Of a stretch of DNA of 24,013 nucleotides, positions 1 through 6,514 are shown one piece after another. Location of the stretch: positions 1-24,013 of IMG/VR virus record IMGVR_UViG_3300022859_000018. One strand, 5' to 3'. How positions within the stretch are numbered: the stretch's first letter is position 1; each line of letters begins with the position of its first letter. Source of the stretch: a virus. The translations under genes and the position numbers were made by a program. The notes under the pieces were generated by a model. The model did no database searches. It had not been told where the DNA came from and saw only the letters and a program-made list of their open reading frames with translations.

Positions 1-72
1 GTAGCCACAGAGAGGGGTTATGTCGTTGGGGAGATTCACAGAAACCGAGATCGATATGCGGGGAGGGAGTGA
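1..72 (+). CDS. 3' end of an unidentified upstream gene
   Basis: An open frame runs from the first base of the window to a TGA at 70-72 and gives 23 residues containing GYVVGEIHRNRDRY. The stop overlaps the ATG of the next gene (TGATG), the tight coupling seen throughout this left module, which is the main reason to believe it is coding. Nothing in the fragment identifies a family. Confidence 0.4.
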   Translation, partial: VATERGYVVGEIHRNRDRYAGRE

Positions 73-374
73 TGATATCAATACCAAAGCCGGTTAAAAC
101 CCGAAGTAAGAAAATAACCAGAAGTGCAGAAGGGGAAGCATGCGCTCTGAGGGTCGCCGAAAGATGCGCACCAAGAGATACGGTTGTCTTTTGTCATGCT
201 CCAAGCTCAGGCAAAGGAACATCAACCAAATCAGATGATTGGTGGGGCGCTTATGGCTGTGCAAACTGTCATGCTATGGCTGATAGTGGAAAGATAAGTG
301 CTGCAGATTGGATGAGAGCCGTATATGAAACCCTGCGAAAACTGATACACAAAGGATTGATACCCATTAAATGA
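72..374 (+). CDS. YbcO/DUF1364-like putative phage nuclease
   Basis: About 100 residues. The pattern S-x-E-G-E-x-C-x-L-R in the first third, a central CHAPSSGKG stretch, a GCANCH Cys-x2-Cys-His cluster and a C-terminal helix ending in KGLIPIK match the DUF1364 (YbcO) family of lambdoid phages, thought to be small metal-binding nucleases of the nin-region type. The Cys and His residues are the likely metal ligands. A GGGGAGGGAG stretch just upstream is a strong Shine-Dalgarno sequence, unlike most genes here. The start may be the GTG at 69 or the ATG at 72; I chose the ATG because it overlaps the preceding stop. Its own stop overlaps the next gene as ATGA. Nuclease activity is inferred from the family only. 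Confidence 0.7.
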   Translation: MISIPKPVKTRSKKITRSAEGEACALRVAERCAPRDTVVFCHAPSSGKGTSTKSDDWWGAYGCANCHAMADSGKISAADWMRAVYETLRKLIHKGLIPIK

Positions 375-775
375 TTGAAGGATTCGAAATAGAAACCCAA
401 GATTTAACAGAGAAGGATATTGAACTCTCTCGTTATGTTTGGCAGGCCTTAAACAGGTCATTCAATCAGGGTAGGTCTATTAAGAATAGAGAAATATCAG
501 CATACGTGAAGAATGTGGCCGGTGTGTCATTATCAGGATCGAGGATCAGAAAGATGATTAACTGGATGCACGTGAAAGGATATCTGCGCGGTCTTGTGGC
601 CACGAGCAAGGGTTATAAGAAGGCTGAGTCGGTTGAGGAAATGCAGAATTATGTTGACAGCCCTCAAGGAAGAGTTGATGCGATCAGTGCCAGGATGGAG
701 GCTGCAATGATTGATGTATCGTTCATGAAAACAAGCAGGTCACATGTTAAACAAAAAGAGCTGAATTATGACTGA
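371..775 (+). CDS. Winged-helix-like phage protein
   Basis: 134 residues, starting at an ATG that overlaps the previous stop (ATGA). The middle reads as a helix-turn-helix or winged-helix module: NREISAYVKN, then VSLSGSRIRKMINWM, a short strand-like YLRGLVATSKGYKKA and a C-terminal helix from about residue 95. The order 'basic recognition helix, then GYL..L.AT.KGY' recalls small DNA-binding proteins next to phage replication genes, but I cannot name a family. The neighbours (putative nuclease before, replication protein two genes after) suggest a role in replication or early regulation. Confidence 0.6.
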   Translation: MIEGFEIETQDLTEKDIELSRYVWQALNRSFNQGRSIKNREISAYVKNVAGVSLSGSRIRKMINWMHVKGYLRGLVATSKGYKKAESVEEMQNYVDSPQGRVDAISARMEAAMIDVSFMKTSRSHVKQKELNYD

Positions 776-1028
776 GAAAAAAATAGCAGAGGCGGTTGTT
801 GAATATCTTGAATTAGATGATGAAGAGTTTGTAGAGAACCTTATAAAAGACATTGAAAACTATGGTCGAGAGAAAAAAATCAACGGCCAGAAGTCATTGG
901 CCAAGGCGGTAAAGAAAATGATGGATACTCAGCAACGGTATTTTCATACTCGAAGCACTGAATCATTAAACGAATCTAAGAAGCTTGAAAAGGATCTAAG
1001 AAAAACAATCGAAGTAATTTTAAGATAG
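768..1028 (+). CDS. Small charged hypothetical protein
   Basis: 86 residues, overlapping the previous gene by 8 bp. The protein is rich in Glu and Lys and looks almost entirely helical (for example AEAVVEYLELDDEEFVENL, then a Lys-rich stretch), with no Cys or recognisable motif. The stop lies directly before the three tandem 11-bp repeats at 1030-1062. I do not recognise it; overlap and operon position support a real gene. Confidence 0.55.
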   Translation: MTEKKIAEAVVEYLELDDEEFVENLIKDIENYGREKKINGQKSLAKAVKKMMDTQQRYFHTRSTESLNESKKLEKDLRKTIEVILR

Positions 1029-1029
1029 A

Positions 1030-1062
1030 ATGGCAGTGCTATAGCAGTGCTATGGCAGTGTT
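1030..1062 (+). repeat. Three tandem 11-bp iteron-like repeats
   Basis: Three perfectly phased units: ATGGCAGTGCT, ATAGCAGTGCT and ATGGCAGTGTT. They fill the gap between a stop codon and the DUF1376 replication gene. Related GCAGTGCCA cores recur inside that gene at about 1465 and 1487, with AGTGCCA again near 1500. The arrangement is compatible with binding sites for the adjacent replication protein, that is, a phage origin. This role is inferred. Confidence 0.5.
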
Positions 1063-1068
1063 ATAAAA

Positions 1069-1917
1069 ATGCTCAAAAAAAATATGGGAAAAGAAAAAGC
1101 ACCGGCGTTTCAATTTTATCCGTCCGATTTCTTATCAGATGGAAACACGATCGTTATGTCAGCAGAAGAAATAGGAATGTACACATTATTGCTATGTGTC
1201 TGTTGGAAGGAAGGCTCTATTCCGGATGATATTGACGAGCTGTCCATATTAACCCGAACTTCTTCGGACAAATTCGAAAAATCATGGGAGAAAAGGATTT
1301 CCAAGTGTTTTGTTAAAAATGATAATGGTGAATTGGTTAATCCAAGGCTTGAAAAAGAGAGGATTAAACAGAAGAATTACAAGAAGAAAAAACAGGAAGC
1401 AGGCAAAAAGGGCGCTCAGGCAAGATGGAATAATAATGATAGCAAAGGTAATGGCAAAGATATAGCAGTGCCACAAAATGAAAATGGCAGTGCCAAGAAA
1501 GTGCCATTGGCAAACGATGGCTCTTCATCTTCTTTTTCATCTTCGGAATTTAATACACATATACCCAGGGGCGCTGCGCGATTTTCCGATGATGATGAAG
1601 AGGGCTATAAGCCTATCGTATTAGATCCCCCTAAAAGTGCAGAGCAGGTTATAAATATGGGCAAGATGTGGACGATTCCGGAGGAGGCCTGCAGGAATTA
1701 CTTTGAACTCAGGTCAGTAGATAATTTTATGAGAACTGATCGTAATGGGAACTGGAAACACATTCCTAATTGGCATGCTGATTTGAGGCATTTATTTAGT
1801 AAAGGCGGTTTGGACAGCAGCAAGAAAAACAATAATAAAGGCAGAAATGGAAGCAGAAAAGGCGTTAACGCAGAAAAAATCATCGCAGATACAGAAGCAA
1901 TGTTCAACGAAGATTGA
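1069..1917 (+). CDS. DUF1376 (YdaU-like) phage replication protein
   Basis: 282 residues. Residues 5-95 carry the DUF1376 signature: APAFQFYPSDFLSDGNTIVM, then EEIGMYTLLLCVCWKEGSIP, then LTRTSSDKFEKSW and a basic helix ending in KKGAQARW. In phages this domain stands where a replication initiator or lambda O-like protein sits. The C-terminal half is low-complexity and Lys/Asn/Ser-rich, then a compact segment (GKMWTIPEEACRNYFELRSV) resembling the DNA-binding tail of phage replication proteins. The start could be the ATG at 1069 or the one at 1084; the latter gives MGKEKAPAFQFYP, closer to family N-termini. Iteron-like repeats lie directly upstream, and further GCAGTGCCA copies lie within the linker-coding region, as the lambda origin lies inside gene O. 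Confidence 0.75.
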   Translation: MLKKNMGKEKAPAFQFYPSDFLSDGNTIVMSAEEIGMYTLLLCVCWKEGSIPDDIDELSILTRTSSDKFEKSWEKRISKCFVKNDNGELVNPRLEKERIKQKNYKKKKQEAGKKGAQARWNNNDSKGNGKDIAVPQNENGSAKKVPLANDGSSSSFSSSEFNTHIPRGAARFSDDDEEGYKPIVLDPPKSAEQVINMGKMWTIPEEACRNYFELRSVDNFMRTDRNGNWKHIPNWHADLRHLFSKGGLDSSKKNNNKGRNGSRKGVNAEKIIADTEAMFNED

Positions 1918-1978
1918 ATTGAAGGTTCTTAGCCCGGATGGTGGGGCTTGGGGAAATCTTGAAGTATCACGTGGGCAG

Positions 1979-2350
1979 ATGGCCGATCAGGAAAAGTCAC
2001 TGTTGGCTTCGCTGAACATGATGATTGCACATGCGGCAGGATTAGAGAATACATCAAAGACACAGATGTTAATGCTTCGTGAGGCCATGAAAAAGAACAA
2101 AGTAACCTGTGAAGAGGCGATAGAGGCCTTTTGGGCTGCCTATTCTGATCCGTATGTAAGCCAGGGGCGAATTGAGTGGCGACACATGTGGAAACATATT
2201 GAGAAAATGCGAAAAGGTGAAGAAGGCAGGTACTTCACTTATGAGCAGATGCTTGGGAAAATGCACAAGGATTCAATACCTCAAAGCGTGTTTACAATGG
2301 TTCCGGAGGAAAAGGATGCTCAAGGCCGTCCGATGTGGGCGCTAAAATAA
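1979..2350 (+). CDS. Hypothetical protein downstream of the replication initiator
   Basis: About 123 residues from the ATG at 1979. The frame is open back to an ATG at 1847, which would overlap the DUF1376 gene by 71 bp, and a TTG at 1919 is another possible start; protein-like sequence between 1919 and 1979 makes the TTG plausible. The product is helical, with segments MLREAMKKNKVTCEEAIEAF and GRIEWRHMWKHIEKMRKGEE. Its position after the initiator suits a helicase loader or replication accessory protein, but no motif such as Walker A is visible, so the function is unknown. Confidence 0.55.
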   Translation: MADQEKSLLASLNMMIAHAAGLENTSKTQMLMLREAMKKNKVTCEEAIEAFWAAYSDPYVSQGRIEWRHMWKHIEKMRKGEEGRYFTYEQMLGKMHKDSIPQSVFTMVPEEKDAQGRPMWALK

Positions 2351-2365
2351 AAACAACAATCAAAA

Positions 2366-2375
2366 CCTTAACACA
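2366..2375 (+). promoter_or_regulatory. TTAACACA leader element, copy 1
   Basis: CCTTAACACA ending 7 nt before the ATG at 2383. It is one of five exact TTAACACA copies placed 7-18 nt before start codons in this window, on both strands. Confidence 0.45.
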
Positions 2376-2382
2376 CAAAACC

Positions 2383-2706
2383 ATGGGAATTAGAAAAGTA
2401 TGCAGGAGTCTCTATTTGGATGATGATGCTATAAGTGATTACCGAAATAGCCTGAAAAATGCACAGAACTTTTTACATCAAAATCAAAAGCGTCAACGGG
2501 TTTTTGAGAAAGATATTGACAACCTGAATCTTAAAAACTGTACAAGCCCAAAGGCATTGTTTTCTCTTACAAGGATGGCAATTAAAAAAAGGGGAAGGCT
2601 TGTCTATCGTGGGTTTACAGGATCAGAGGCTATATCACAGGCCAAAAAAGATGTTTTATTCTTTAAAACAGCAATCAGAAATAACAAAAAAGCCCTTCGG
2701 TCTTAG
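2383..2706 (+). CDS. Small basic phage protein with a YRGxxGS domain
   Basis: 107 residues from the ATG at 2383. A longer frame starts at 2335 inside the previous gene, but the ATG at 2383 is preceded by the recurrent CCTTAACACA leader, so I prefer it. The N-terminal half is a likely coiled coil (DYRNSLKNAQNFLHQNQKRQ). The C-terminal third, LVYRGFTGSEAISQAKKD followed by FFKTAIRNNKKAL, is clearly related to residues about 38-72 of the protein at 22806-23246 (NYRDYVGSMALRQAKEDASF then LRTAITRHEKAV). The function is unknown; the shared domain links the left and right modules. Confidence 0.6.
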   Translation: MGIRKVCRSLYLDDDAISDYRNSLKNAQNFLHQNQKRQRVFEKDIDNLNLKNCTSPKALFSLTRMAIKKRGRLVYRGFTGSEAISQAKKDVLFFKTAIRNNKKALRS

Positions 2707-2714
2707 GGTCATAA

Positions 2715-2724
2715 CTTTAACACA
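2715..2724 (+). promoter_or_regulatory. TTAACACA leader element, copy 2
   Basis: CTTTAACACA ending 14 nt before the ATG of ssb. No Shine-Dalgarno sequence is present. Confidence 0.45.
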
Positions 2725-2738
2725 TAAAAATCAACAAA

Positions 2739-3191
2739 ATGAGTTCACTAAACAAGGTAATATTAATTGGTAGGGTCGGGGCAGATCCGGAAGTAAGATA
2801 TACCCAGAGCAACACAGCGGTTGCAAATTTCAGTCTCGCTACATCGGAAAAATATAAAGACCGAAATGGAGAATCGGTTGAGAATACAGAGTGGCATAAG
2901 TGTGTTGCCTGGGCACGTACAGCCGAGATTCTTCAGGAGTATGTAAATAAGGGGGATCTGATAAGCGTAGAGGGTTCTTTACAGACCAGGGAATGGGAGG
3001 ATAAGAACGGGAATAAACGATACTCCACAGAGGTGAAGGTATTTTCTATGATAATGCTTGGGTCAAAGTCAGACGGGGGCGGTAGATCCAACGGCGGAAA
3101 ACCCCAAGGGGCAAGGGCGAAACAGCAACCGGCCGTAGTGGGTGATCCTCAAATCGATTTTGATGATCTGGACGATGATCTTCCATTTTAA
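2739..3191 (+). CDS. ssb: Single-stranded DNA-binding protein
   Basis: 150 residues. The OB fold occupies residues 1-108, beginning SSLNKVILIGRVGADPEVRY, with the hallmark NFSLATSEKYKD, TEWHKCVAWARTAEI, GDLISVEGSLQTREWEDKNG and YSTEVKV segments. A Gly/Asn/Gln-rich linker follows, then the acidic tip DDLDDDLPF that in bacterial SSBs binds partner proteins. It coats and protects single-stranded DNA at phage replication forks and recruits replication and recombination enzymes. It has the usual bacterial/phage length. It sits within the replication module and uses the TTAACACA leader. The family assignment is secure. Confidence 0.95.
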   Translation: MSSLNKVILIGRVGADPEVRYTQSNTAVANFSLATSEKYKDRNGESVENTEWHKCVAWARTAEILQEYVNKGDLISVEGSLQTREWEDKNGNKRYSTEVKVFSMIMLGSKSDGGGRSNGGKPQGARAKQQPAVVGDPQIDFDDLDDDLPF

Positions 3192-3222
3192 AAAATAACA
3201 ATAATTCTAAATCAGAATAATC

Positions 3223-3651
3223 ATGGATACAATTTTACCAAAGGTATTTGAAGACTGGCCACTTCATGAGCGAATAACATGGCTAAAAGCCAATGCGGAC
3301 AATGTTGATAATGGCAAGACGGTCTTTAAGGATCTAAACGAAAAGCAGATTGATGAACTTGAAAGCAGCATTGCAAAGCAAAATGTTGATCTGGCCGATG
3401 TTCAGAAAGAGTATGATGATATAAAATCAGCATATAATGAACGGTTAAAACCAATGAAAGAGGAGCTGAAAACCTCTGTAAGGATGTTAAAAACCGGACA
3501 GGAAGAAATCACTACTGATATCTATTACATAGCAGACTATGATAATGGAAGGATGATAGGATATGCCCCGGATGGGGTTGTTGTAGAAAACCGGCGCTTA
3601 CGCTCCGATGAAATGCAAAGCACGATTCATTCAATGAACCGGGCTAACTAA
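3223..3651 (+). CDS. Hypothetical coiled-coil protein
   Basis: 142 residues. A long charged helical region of about residues 35-95 (QIDELESSIAKQNVDLADVQ, then KEYDDIKSAYNERLKPMKEE) predicts a coiled coil. It ends in a small beta-rich tail with YYIADYDNGRMIGYAPDG and RRLRSDEMQ. No catalytic motif is visible. It lies between ssb and an acidic protein, with short A-rich leaders before and after, so it belongs to the same early operon. It could be a recombination accessory factor, but nothing proves this. Confidence 0.6.
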   Translation: MDTILPKVFEDWPLHERITWLKANADNVDNGKTVFKDLNEKQIDELESSIAKQNVDLADVQKEYDDIKSAYNERLKPMKEELKTSVRMLKTGQEEITTDIYYIADYDNGRMIGYAPDGVVVENRRLRSDEMQSTIHSMNRAN

Positions 3652-3676
3652 CCAAAAACCAATAATAATTACAATT

Positions 3677-4135
3677 ATGAATAAAGAAAACGATAACACA
3701 GATACCAACGAAAAAGAGCAGGGGTTAAGTGACTCTTTGCCAAAATATGTTATCCACAAGCTTGTAGAGGCTTTCAAAATCAAAGATGTTGTAAAGGACG
3801 ATGGTTCCCTTGGTGCTACGTTGGTACCTGGAAACAAAGCGTTTAAGCCGCTGAAAGTTGACTGGTTGTATGTTAAGAAGCATTCTCCAAAAGCCGGTGG
3901 GTACTACGTTCGGCATGAAGATGGCGAAGAGTCATGTTGGTCTGCCCAAGCGTTTGAGGCGGTATATACACCTCTTGATGCAGAACCGTATGAAACAGAT
4001 GTAGATCTTGACAGCAATGCAGATGAGATTCCGGACGGAGACCTGGATGATTTGGATAGCGATTCAGGCGAGGTTCTCGATGCAGACCTTGCAGAAACCC
4101 TGGAAGAAAAGGAAATTAAGGACGGGCAGGGATAG
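3677..4135 (+). CDS. Acidic hypothetical protein
   Basis: 152 residues. After a polar N-terminus comes a compact domain (PKYVIHKLVEAFKIKDVVKD, then WLYVKKHSPKAGGYYVRHED). The last 60 residues are very acidic, rich in Asp, Glu and Leu (DADEIPDG-like and DLDDLDSDSGE stretches). The acidic tail could mimic DNA or bind a basic partner. The leader carries AACCAAAAACC and an A-rich stretch without a Shine-Dalgarno sequence. I do not recognise the family. Confidence 0.6.
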   Translation: MNKENDNTDTNEKEQGLSDSLPKYVIHKLVEAFKIKDVVKDDGSLGATLVPGNKAFKPLKVDWLYVKKHSPKAGGYYVRHEDGEESCWSAQAFEAVYTPLDAEPYETDVDLDSNADEIPDGDLDDLDSDSGEVLDADLAETLEEKEIKDGQG

Positions 4136-4169
4136 TCCAAACCTTTAAAATCAAAATTTGAGAAACGTA

Positions 4170-4907
4170 ATGTCAGAAAACAAAGAAACAAAGGTCATAA
4201 ACAAAATAGTCCCCGGAAAAGGCGGGGACGTACTTACAATTTTGCAGGGTAAAGCACCCAGTCCAATTGAAAGTCAAGAAGTGAAACGTAGTGGCAGGAT
4301 AGATGCCGCCGGCAACTTCTTTGAAAAGAGAATTGATGTAGGTCAGTTTGAGAAAAAAGATTGTGTACTGTTTGCCAATTATGATGAAAGAACGGTTGTG
4401 CTTGAAATCTTTCCTCAATTTGCTCCCAAAATGGTTAAAATTAGCGGTAAACTATTCTTGGATAGCCAATTGGAACGATTTGGTATCAACAATCCGGACA
4501 CGAAGTATAATCGGGACGAATTGGCGCAACTGTTTAAGTTTAATCGGAATGCTTTTAGCATGATTAGTGAGGGTACTGGTTTTGTGAGAAATCTGAAAGA
4601 TTTTCATCTTAAGTTTGATCAGGCTTTTCAGGACACAGACAATCAGCGAGGATCCAAGAAAGTTGTTGTTGAAAGGGTAATTAATGAATGCAATCTTCCG
4701 GATTCCATCACATTGAACCTGCCGGTGTTTAAAGGATCTGATAAGTCGAGAATCGTTGTTGATGTGCTGTTTGATGTAAGTGCGGTCGGGGACGTTATTT
4801 TCTACTTGGAAAGCGCAGACCTGGCAGATTTGATCGAAGAGAAAACGATTGAACTGATTGATGAACAGGTAAAGCGGTTTGATGGTGTGGCCATCATATA
4901 CAGATAA
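4170..4907 (+). CDS. YfdQ/DUF2303-like phage protein
   Basis: 245 residues from the ATG at 4170 (an in-frame TTG at 4158 is a weaker start). The order of segments resembles DUF2303 (YfdQ) phage proteins: an FANYDERTVVLEIFPQF strand region, the central LDSQLERFGIN and LAQLFKFNRNAF helices, and a beta-rich C-terminal half with LPDSITLNLPVFKGSDKSR and VGDVIFYLESADLADLIEE. Family members are about 270 residues long and lie in phage early regions near single-strand-binding or recombination genes, which fits ssb three genes upstream. Their biochemical role is not established. The assignment rests on remembered architecture, so it is tentative. Confidence 0.5.
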   Translation: MSENKETKVINKIVPGKGGDVLTILQGKAPSPIESQEVKRSGRIDAAGNFFEKRIDVGQFEKKDCVLFANYDERTVVLEIFPQFAPKMVKISGKLFLDSQLERFGINNPDTKYNRDELAQLFKFNRNAFSMISEGTGFVRNLKDFHLKFDQAFQDTDNQRGSKKVVVERVINECNLPDSITLNLPVFKGSDKSRIVVDVLFDVSAVGDVIFYLESADLADLIEEKTIELIDEQVKRFDGVAIIYR

Positions 4908-4917
4908 TTGGTAAGAA

Positions 4918-5029
4918 ATTGGGTGTGGCAGGAGTACAGGCGTACGCAACACGATACGCTCAAGGCGAGTAAGTGTGCGACAGTAGCAGTTGCGGGCATA
5001 GCGTAAATCTATGATCTGCTGCACCCAAT
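4918..5029 (+). ncRNA. Structured spacer closed by a 14-bp helix (putative RNA or small inverted-repeat element)
   Basis: The ends of this spacer pair almost perfectly: ATTGGGTGTGGCAG at 4918-4931 with CTGCTGCACCCAAT at 5016-5029, 14 bp with two G-T wobbles. Inside, CGCAAC at 4945-4950 pairs with GTTGCG at 4989-4994, and a small CGC/GCG hairpin lies at 4957-4967. The interior is GC-richer than neighbouring leaders, and no credible ORF fills it. It is not a tRNA (no T-loop or acceptor pattern). It could be a phage small RNA, a cis-regulatory leader of the gene at 5057, or a MITE-like insertion. Confidence 0.45.
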
Positions 5030-5036
5030 AATTTTT

Positions 5037-5044
5037 TAACACTT
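5037..5044 (+). promoter_or_regulatory. TTAACACT leader element (variant copy)
   Basis: TTAACACT, one base off the TTAACACA consensus, ends 12 nt before the ATG at 5057 and follows the structured spacer directly. Confidence 0.3.
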
Positions 5045-5056
5045 AAAAACAGAAAA

Positions 5057-5404
5057 ATGGATATATCAGAAGCGAAGGATAATGAAGAAAGGAAATACAA
5101 GGCTGAGGCAATATCAGAATTGTCTTGTGAATCTAAAGGGGAAAATATTATTGAAAGCGATATAAAGCTTAACAAGCGCCTACGTAAAGAGATCGATTAC
5201 GTAATTCAGCAGGTAAAAAATGCAAATGGATCACGTGAACGATCTCTATGTATCACAAAACTACAGGAGGCGGTAATGTGGTTAGGAATGGATTTAAAGC
5301 GGATAGCGGAAGAGAATCCGGGAGTGCTTGAAAACCCATACCCGGACAGCAAAAACCCAGACAACACGAAGATTTCTCCGACAGCAGATGATTTAAAGCT
5401 TTAA
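5057..5404 (+). CDS. Hypothetical protein
   Basis: 115 residues, highly charged. The central part, NKRLRKEIDYVIQQVKNANG then SRERSLCITKLQEAVMWLGM, is a helical bundle-like region with the 'RE..LAITKLQEA.MWLG..L..I' pattern common in small phage proteins often labelled Acb2 or Tad1-like or simply hypothetical. The end is Pro/Asp/Asn-rich. The LQEAVMWLGMDLKRI signature is the best lead towards the Acb2-type cyclic-nucleotide sponges that counter CBASS defence; I suggest this only as a possibility. A rho-independent terminator follows 6 bp after the stop. Confidence 0.6.
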   Translation: MDISEAKDNEERKYKAEAISELSCESKGENIIESDIKLNKRLRKEIDYVIQQVKNANGSRERSLCITKLQEAVMWLGMDLKRIAEENPGVLENPYPDSKNPDNTKISPTADDLKL

Positions 5405-5410
5405 CCCCCC

Positions 5411-5450
5411 AAAGCCGGGCGCTGCTTCCTCTGGTGGTTCCCGGCTTTTT
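5411..5450 (+). terminator. Rho-independent terminator
   Basis: AAAGCCGGG at 5411-5419 pairs with CCCGGCTTT at 5440-5448, a perfect 9-bp stem with a 20-nt loop, running into TTTTT at 5446-5450. It ends the early operon after the gene at 5057-5404. Confidence 0.8.
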
Positions 5451-5462
5451 AATGATATAACC

Positions 5463-5843
5463 ATGAAAATCGATAAACTATACTATTACCGGGCAAAAGT
5501 CACGAGCGTCTATGACGGGGACACCTTCCGGGCAGACGTGGATCTGGGCATGTCAGTGGGTATGATGAACCAATCATTCCGAATCGCGGATATTAATACC
5601 CCGGAGGTTCGCGGACAGGAGCGACAGGACGGACTGATTGTCCGCGACCACGTCCGGATTATAATAAAAGACCAGGATATTCTAATCAACACCATGAAGA
5701 CCGGGAAGTTCGGCCGGTGGATAGCGTGGGTGTGGGTGCCTGACAATCAGTATTTCGACAACAACACCTCCTTGGGAGAATATTTATTAAAGAAAGGCTT
5801 TGCAGTCCCTTATGGGCAGGAGTGGAAGGGGATGCCGGTTTAA
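5463..5843 (+). CDS. Staphylococcal-nuclease-like (thermonuclease) protein
   Basis: 126 residues, one SNase domain. The calcium-site/active-site motif YDGDT lies at residues 17-21, FRIADINTPE at 39-48 supplies the equivalents of Arg35 and Glu43 (here Arg40 and Glu48), GKFGR at 81-85 supplies the second catalytic Arg, and SLGEYLLKKGFAVPY at 103-117 is the usual C-terminal helix. All catalytic positions are kept, so an active Ca2+-dependent phosphodiesterase is likely. No signal peptide is seen, which points to an intracellular role such as DNA processing. It follows a terminator closely, so it probably needs its own promoter or read-through. Codon use is more GC-rich than in its neighbours. 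Confidence 0.88.
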   Translation: MKIDKLYYYRAKVTSVYDGDTFRADVDLGMSVGMMNQSFRIADINTPEVRGQERQDGLIVRDHVRIIIKDQDILINTMKTGKFGRWIAWVWVPDNQYFDNNTSLGEYLLKKGFAVPYGQEWKGMPV

Positions 5844-5875
5844 TGACAATTTTTATATAACCAAAAACCTAAACA

Positions 5876-6423
5876 ATGAAATAATTATAAGTGAATTAAA
5901 TATTGAAAAATTATTAAAATCAACAATAAAACGTAGAGCACCAAAATCAGGGTATGATAACGACGTGAAAAATCAGTACAGAAAATCTGTATGGAGTCTT
6001 TTATCAAAAAAAGTGTTGAACCGGTTGATGACAGATAAAAATGCGAAGGTTTTGTTATTACCGTCAAAAGAGGGGATTGAAATAGATGTCGCGATAAGTT
6101 TTGGTATAAAGCCCGAGCAAATCATTGCTATAGATGAAAACCCACAATTATTAGCTCACGCTAAGTGGAAGCATAAAGTGCCGAAACAAAACAGGTTCGG
6201 GTGTAGGGTTTCGGCGATTGGACAGAAGATAAAGGATAGAGGTTGGTATCTCTTATTTGGATTTGAACCTACAGTGCTTGGTATATTAGCTTGGATGGTC
6301 TGGACTAATTATCATTATGCGGATATGCCAGCGGTAGTTCAAAACTATCTACTTTCAATCGGGATCTACCCATTCGACCAATCCGACTTTGGGGTGAGAA
6401 ACGTAAGGAGACTAAATGAATAA
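5876..6423 (+). pseudogene. Frameshifted Rossmann-fold methyltransferase-like gene fused to a duplicated C-terminal block
   Basis: The ATG at 5876 follows a typical AACCAAAAACC leader but reads ATG AAA TAA. One extra A in this run would give MKIIISELNIEKLL and continue in the long frame that ends at 6423. That frame encodes a SAM-type Rossmann N-terminus (AKVLLLPSKEGIEIDVAISF, then IKPEQIIAIDENPQLLAHAK). At about residue 125 it breaks off into unrelated sequence and then the 40-residue tail also found in the protein at 19479-19871. The frame is open upstream to an ATG at 5800 inside the nuclease gene, so translation by coupling cannot be excluded. I read it as a truncated, frameshifted gene joined to a copied block; a homopolymer sequencing error could explain the 5' shift. 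Confidence 0.6.
6295..6418 (+). repeat. Copy A of a near-identical inverted repeat (partner at 19478-19601)
   Basis: From ATGGTCTGGACTAATTATCA to AAGGAGACTAAATGAA the sequence matches the reverse complement of 19478-19601 base for base, except for two substitutions (GGTG versus ACG-type change near 6396) and a 2-bp AA insertion near 6408. It encodes the same 35-residue C-terminus (WTNYHYADMPAVVQNYLLSI and onward) and ends with the same AAGGAGACTAAATG ribosome-binding site. Confidence 0.9.
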
Positions 6424-6514
6424 CAGGTTATTCTTATTTATATTTATAATTCTTGTTATCGTCATTTTTGCTTTATTTTGGGCTGTTGTAGGCGGGATCG
6501 CTTTTCTTTGTTGA
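6416..6514 (+). CDS. Small single-pass membrane peptide (possibly truncated)
   Basis: 32 residues: MNNR followed by an unbroken hydrophobic stretch (LFLFIFIILVIVIFALFWAV) and GGIAFLC. The start has a good ribosome-binding site, AAGGAGAC, 5 nt before the ATG and inside the duplicated block. The last residues overlap the D12 methylase remnant in another frame, so the original C-terminus may have been lost at that junction. It could be a small phage membrane protein such as a holin-like or superinfection-exclusion peptide; length alone cannot decide. Confidence 0.4.
   Translation: MNNRLFLFIFIILVIVIFALFWAVVGGIAFLC

Noticed and set aside
4452-5042. Long minus-strand open frame of 196 codons
   Set aside because: It lies antisense to the YfdQ-like gene and the structured spacer; the product is Leu/Ile/Arg-rich with no motif.
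5800-5875. Start at 5800 for the methyltransferase-like frame
   Set aside because: It lies inside the nuclease gene and the first residues look non-coding; the leader before 5876 is the better start, with a frameshift.
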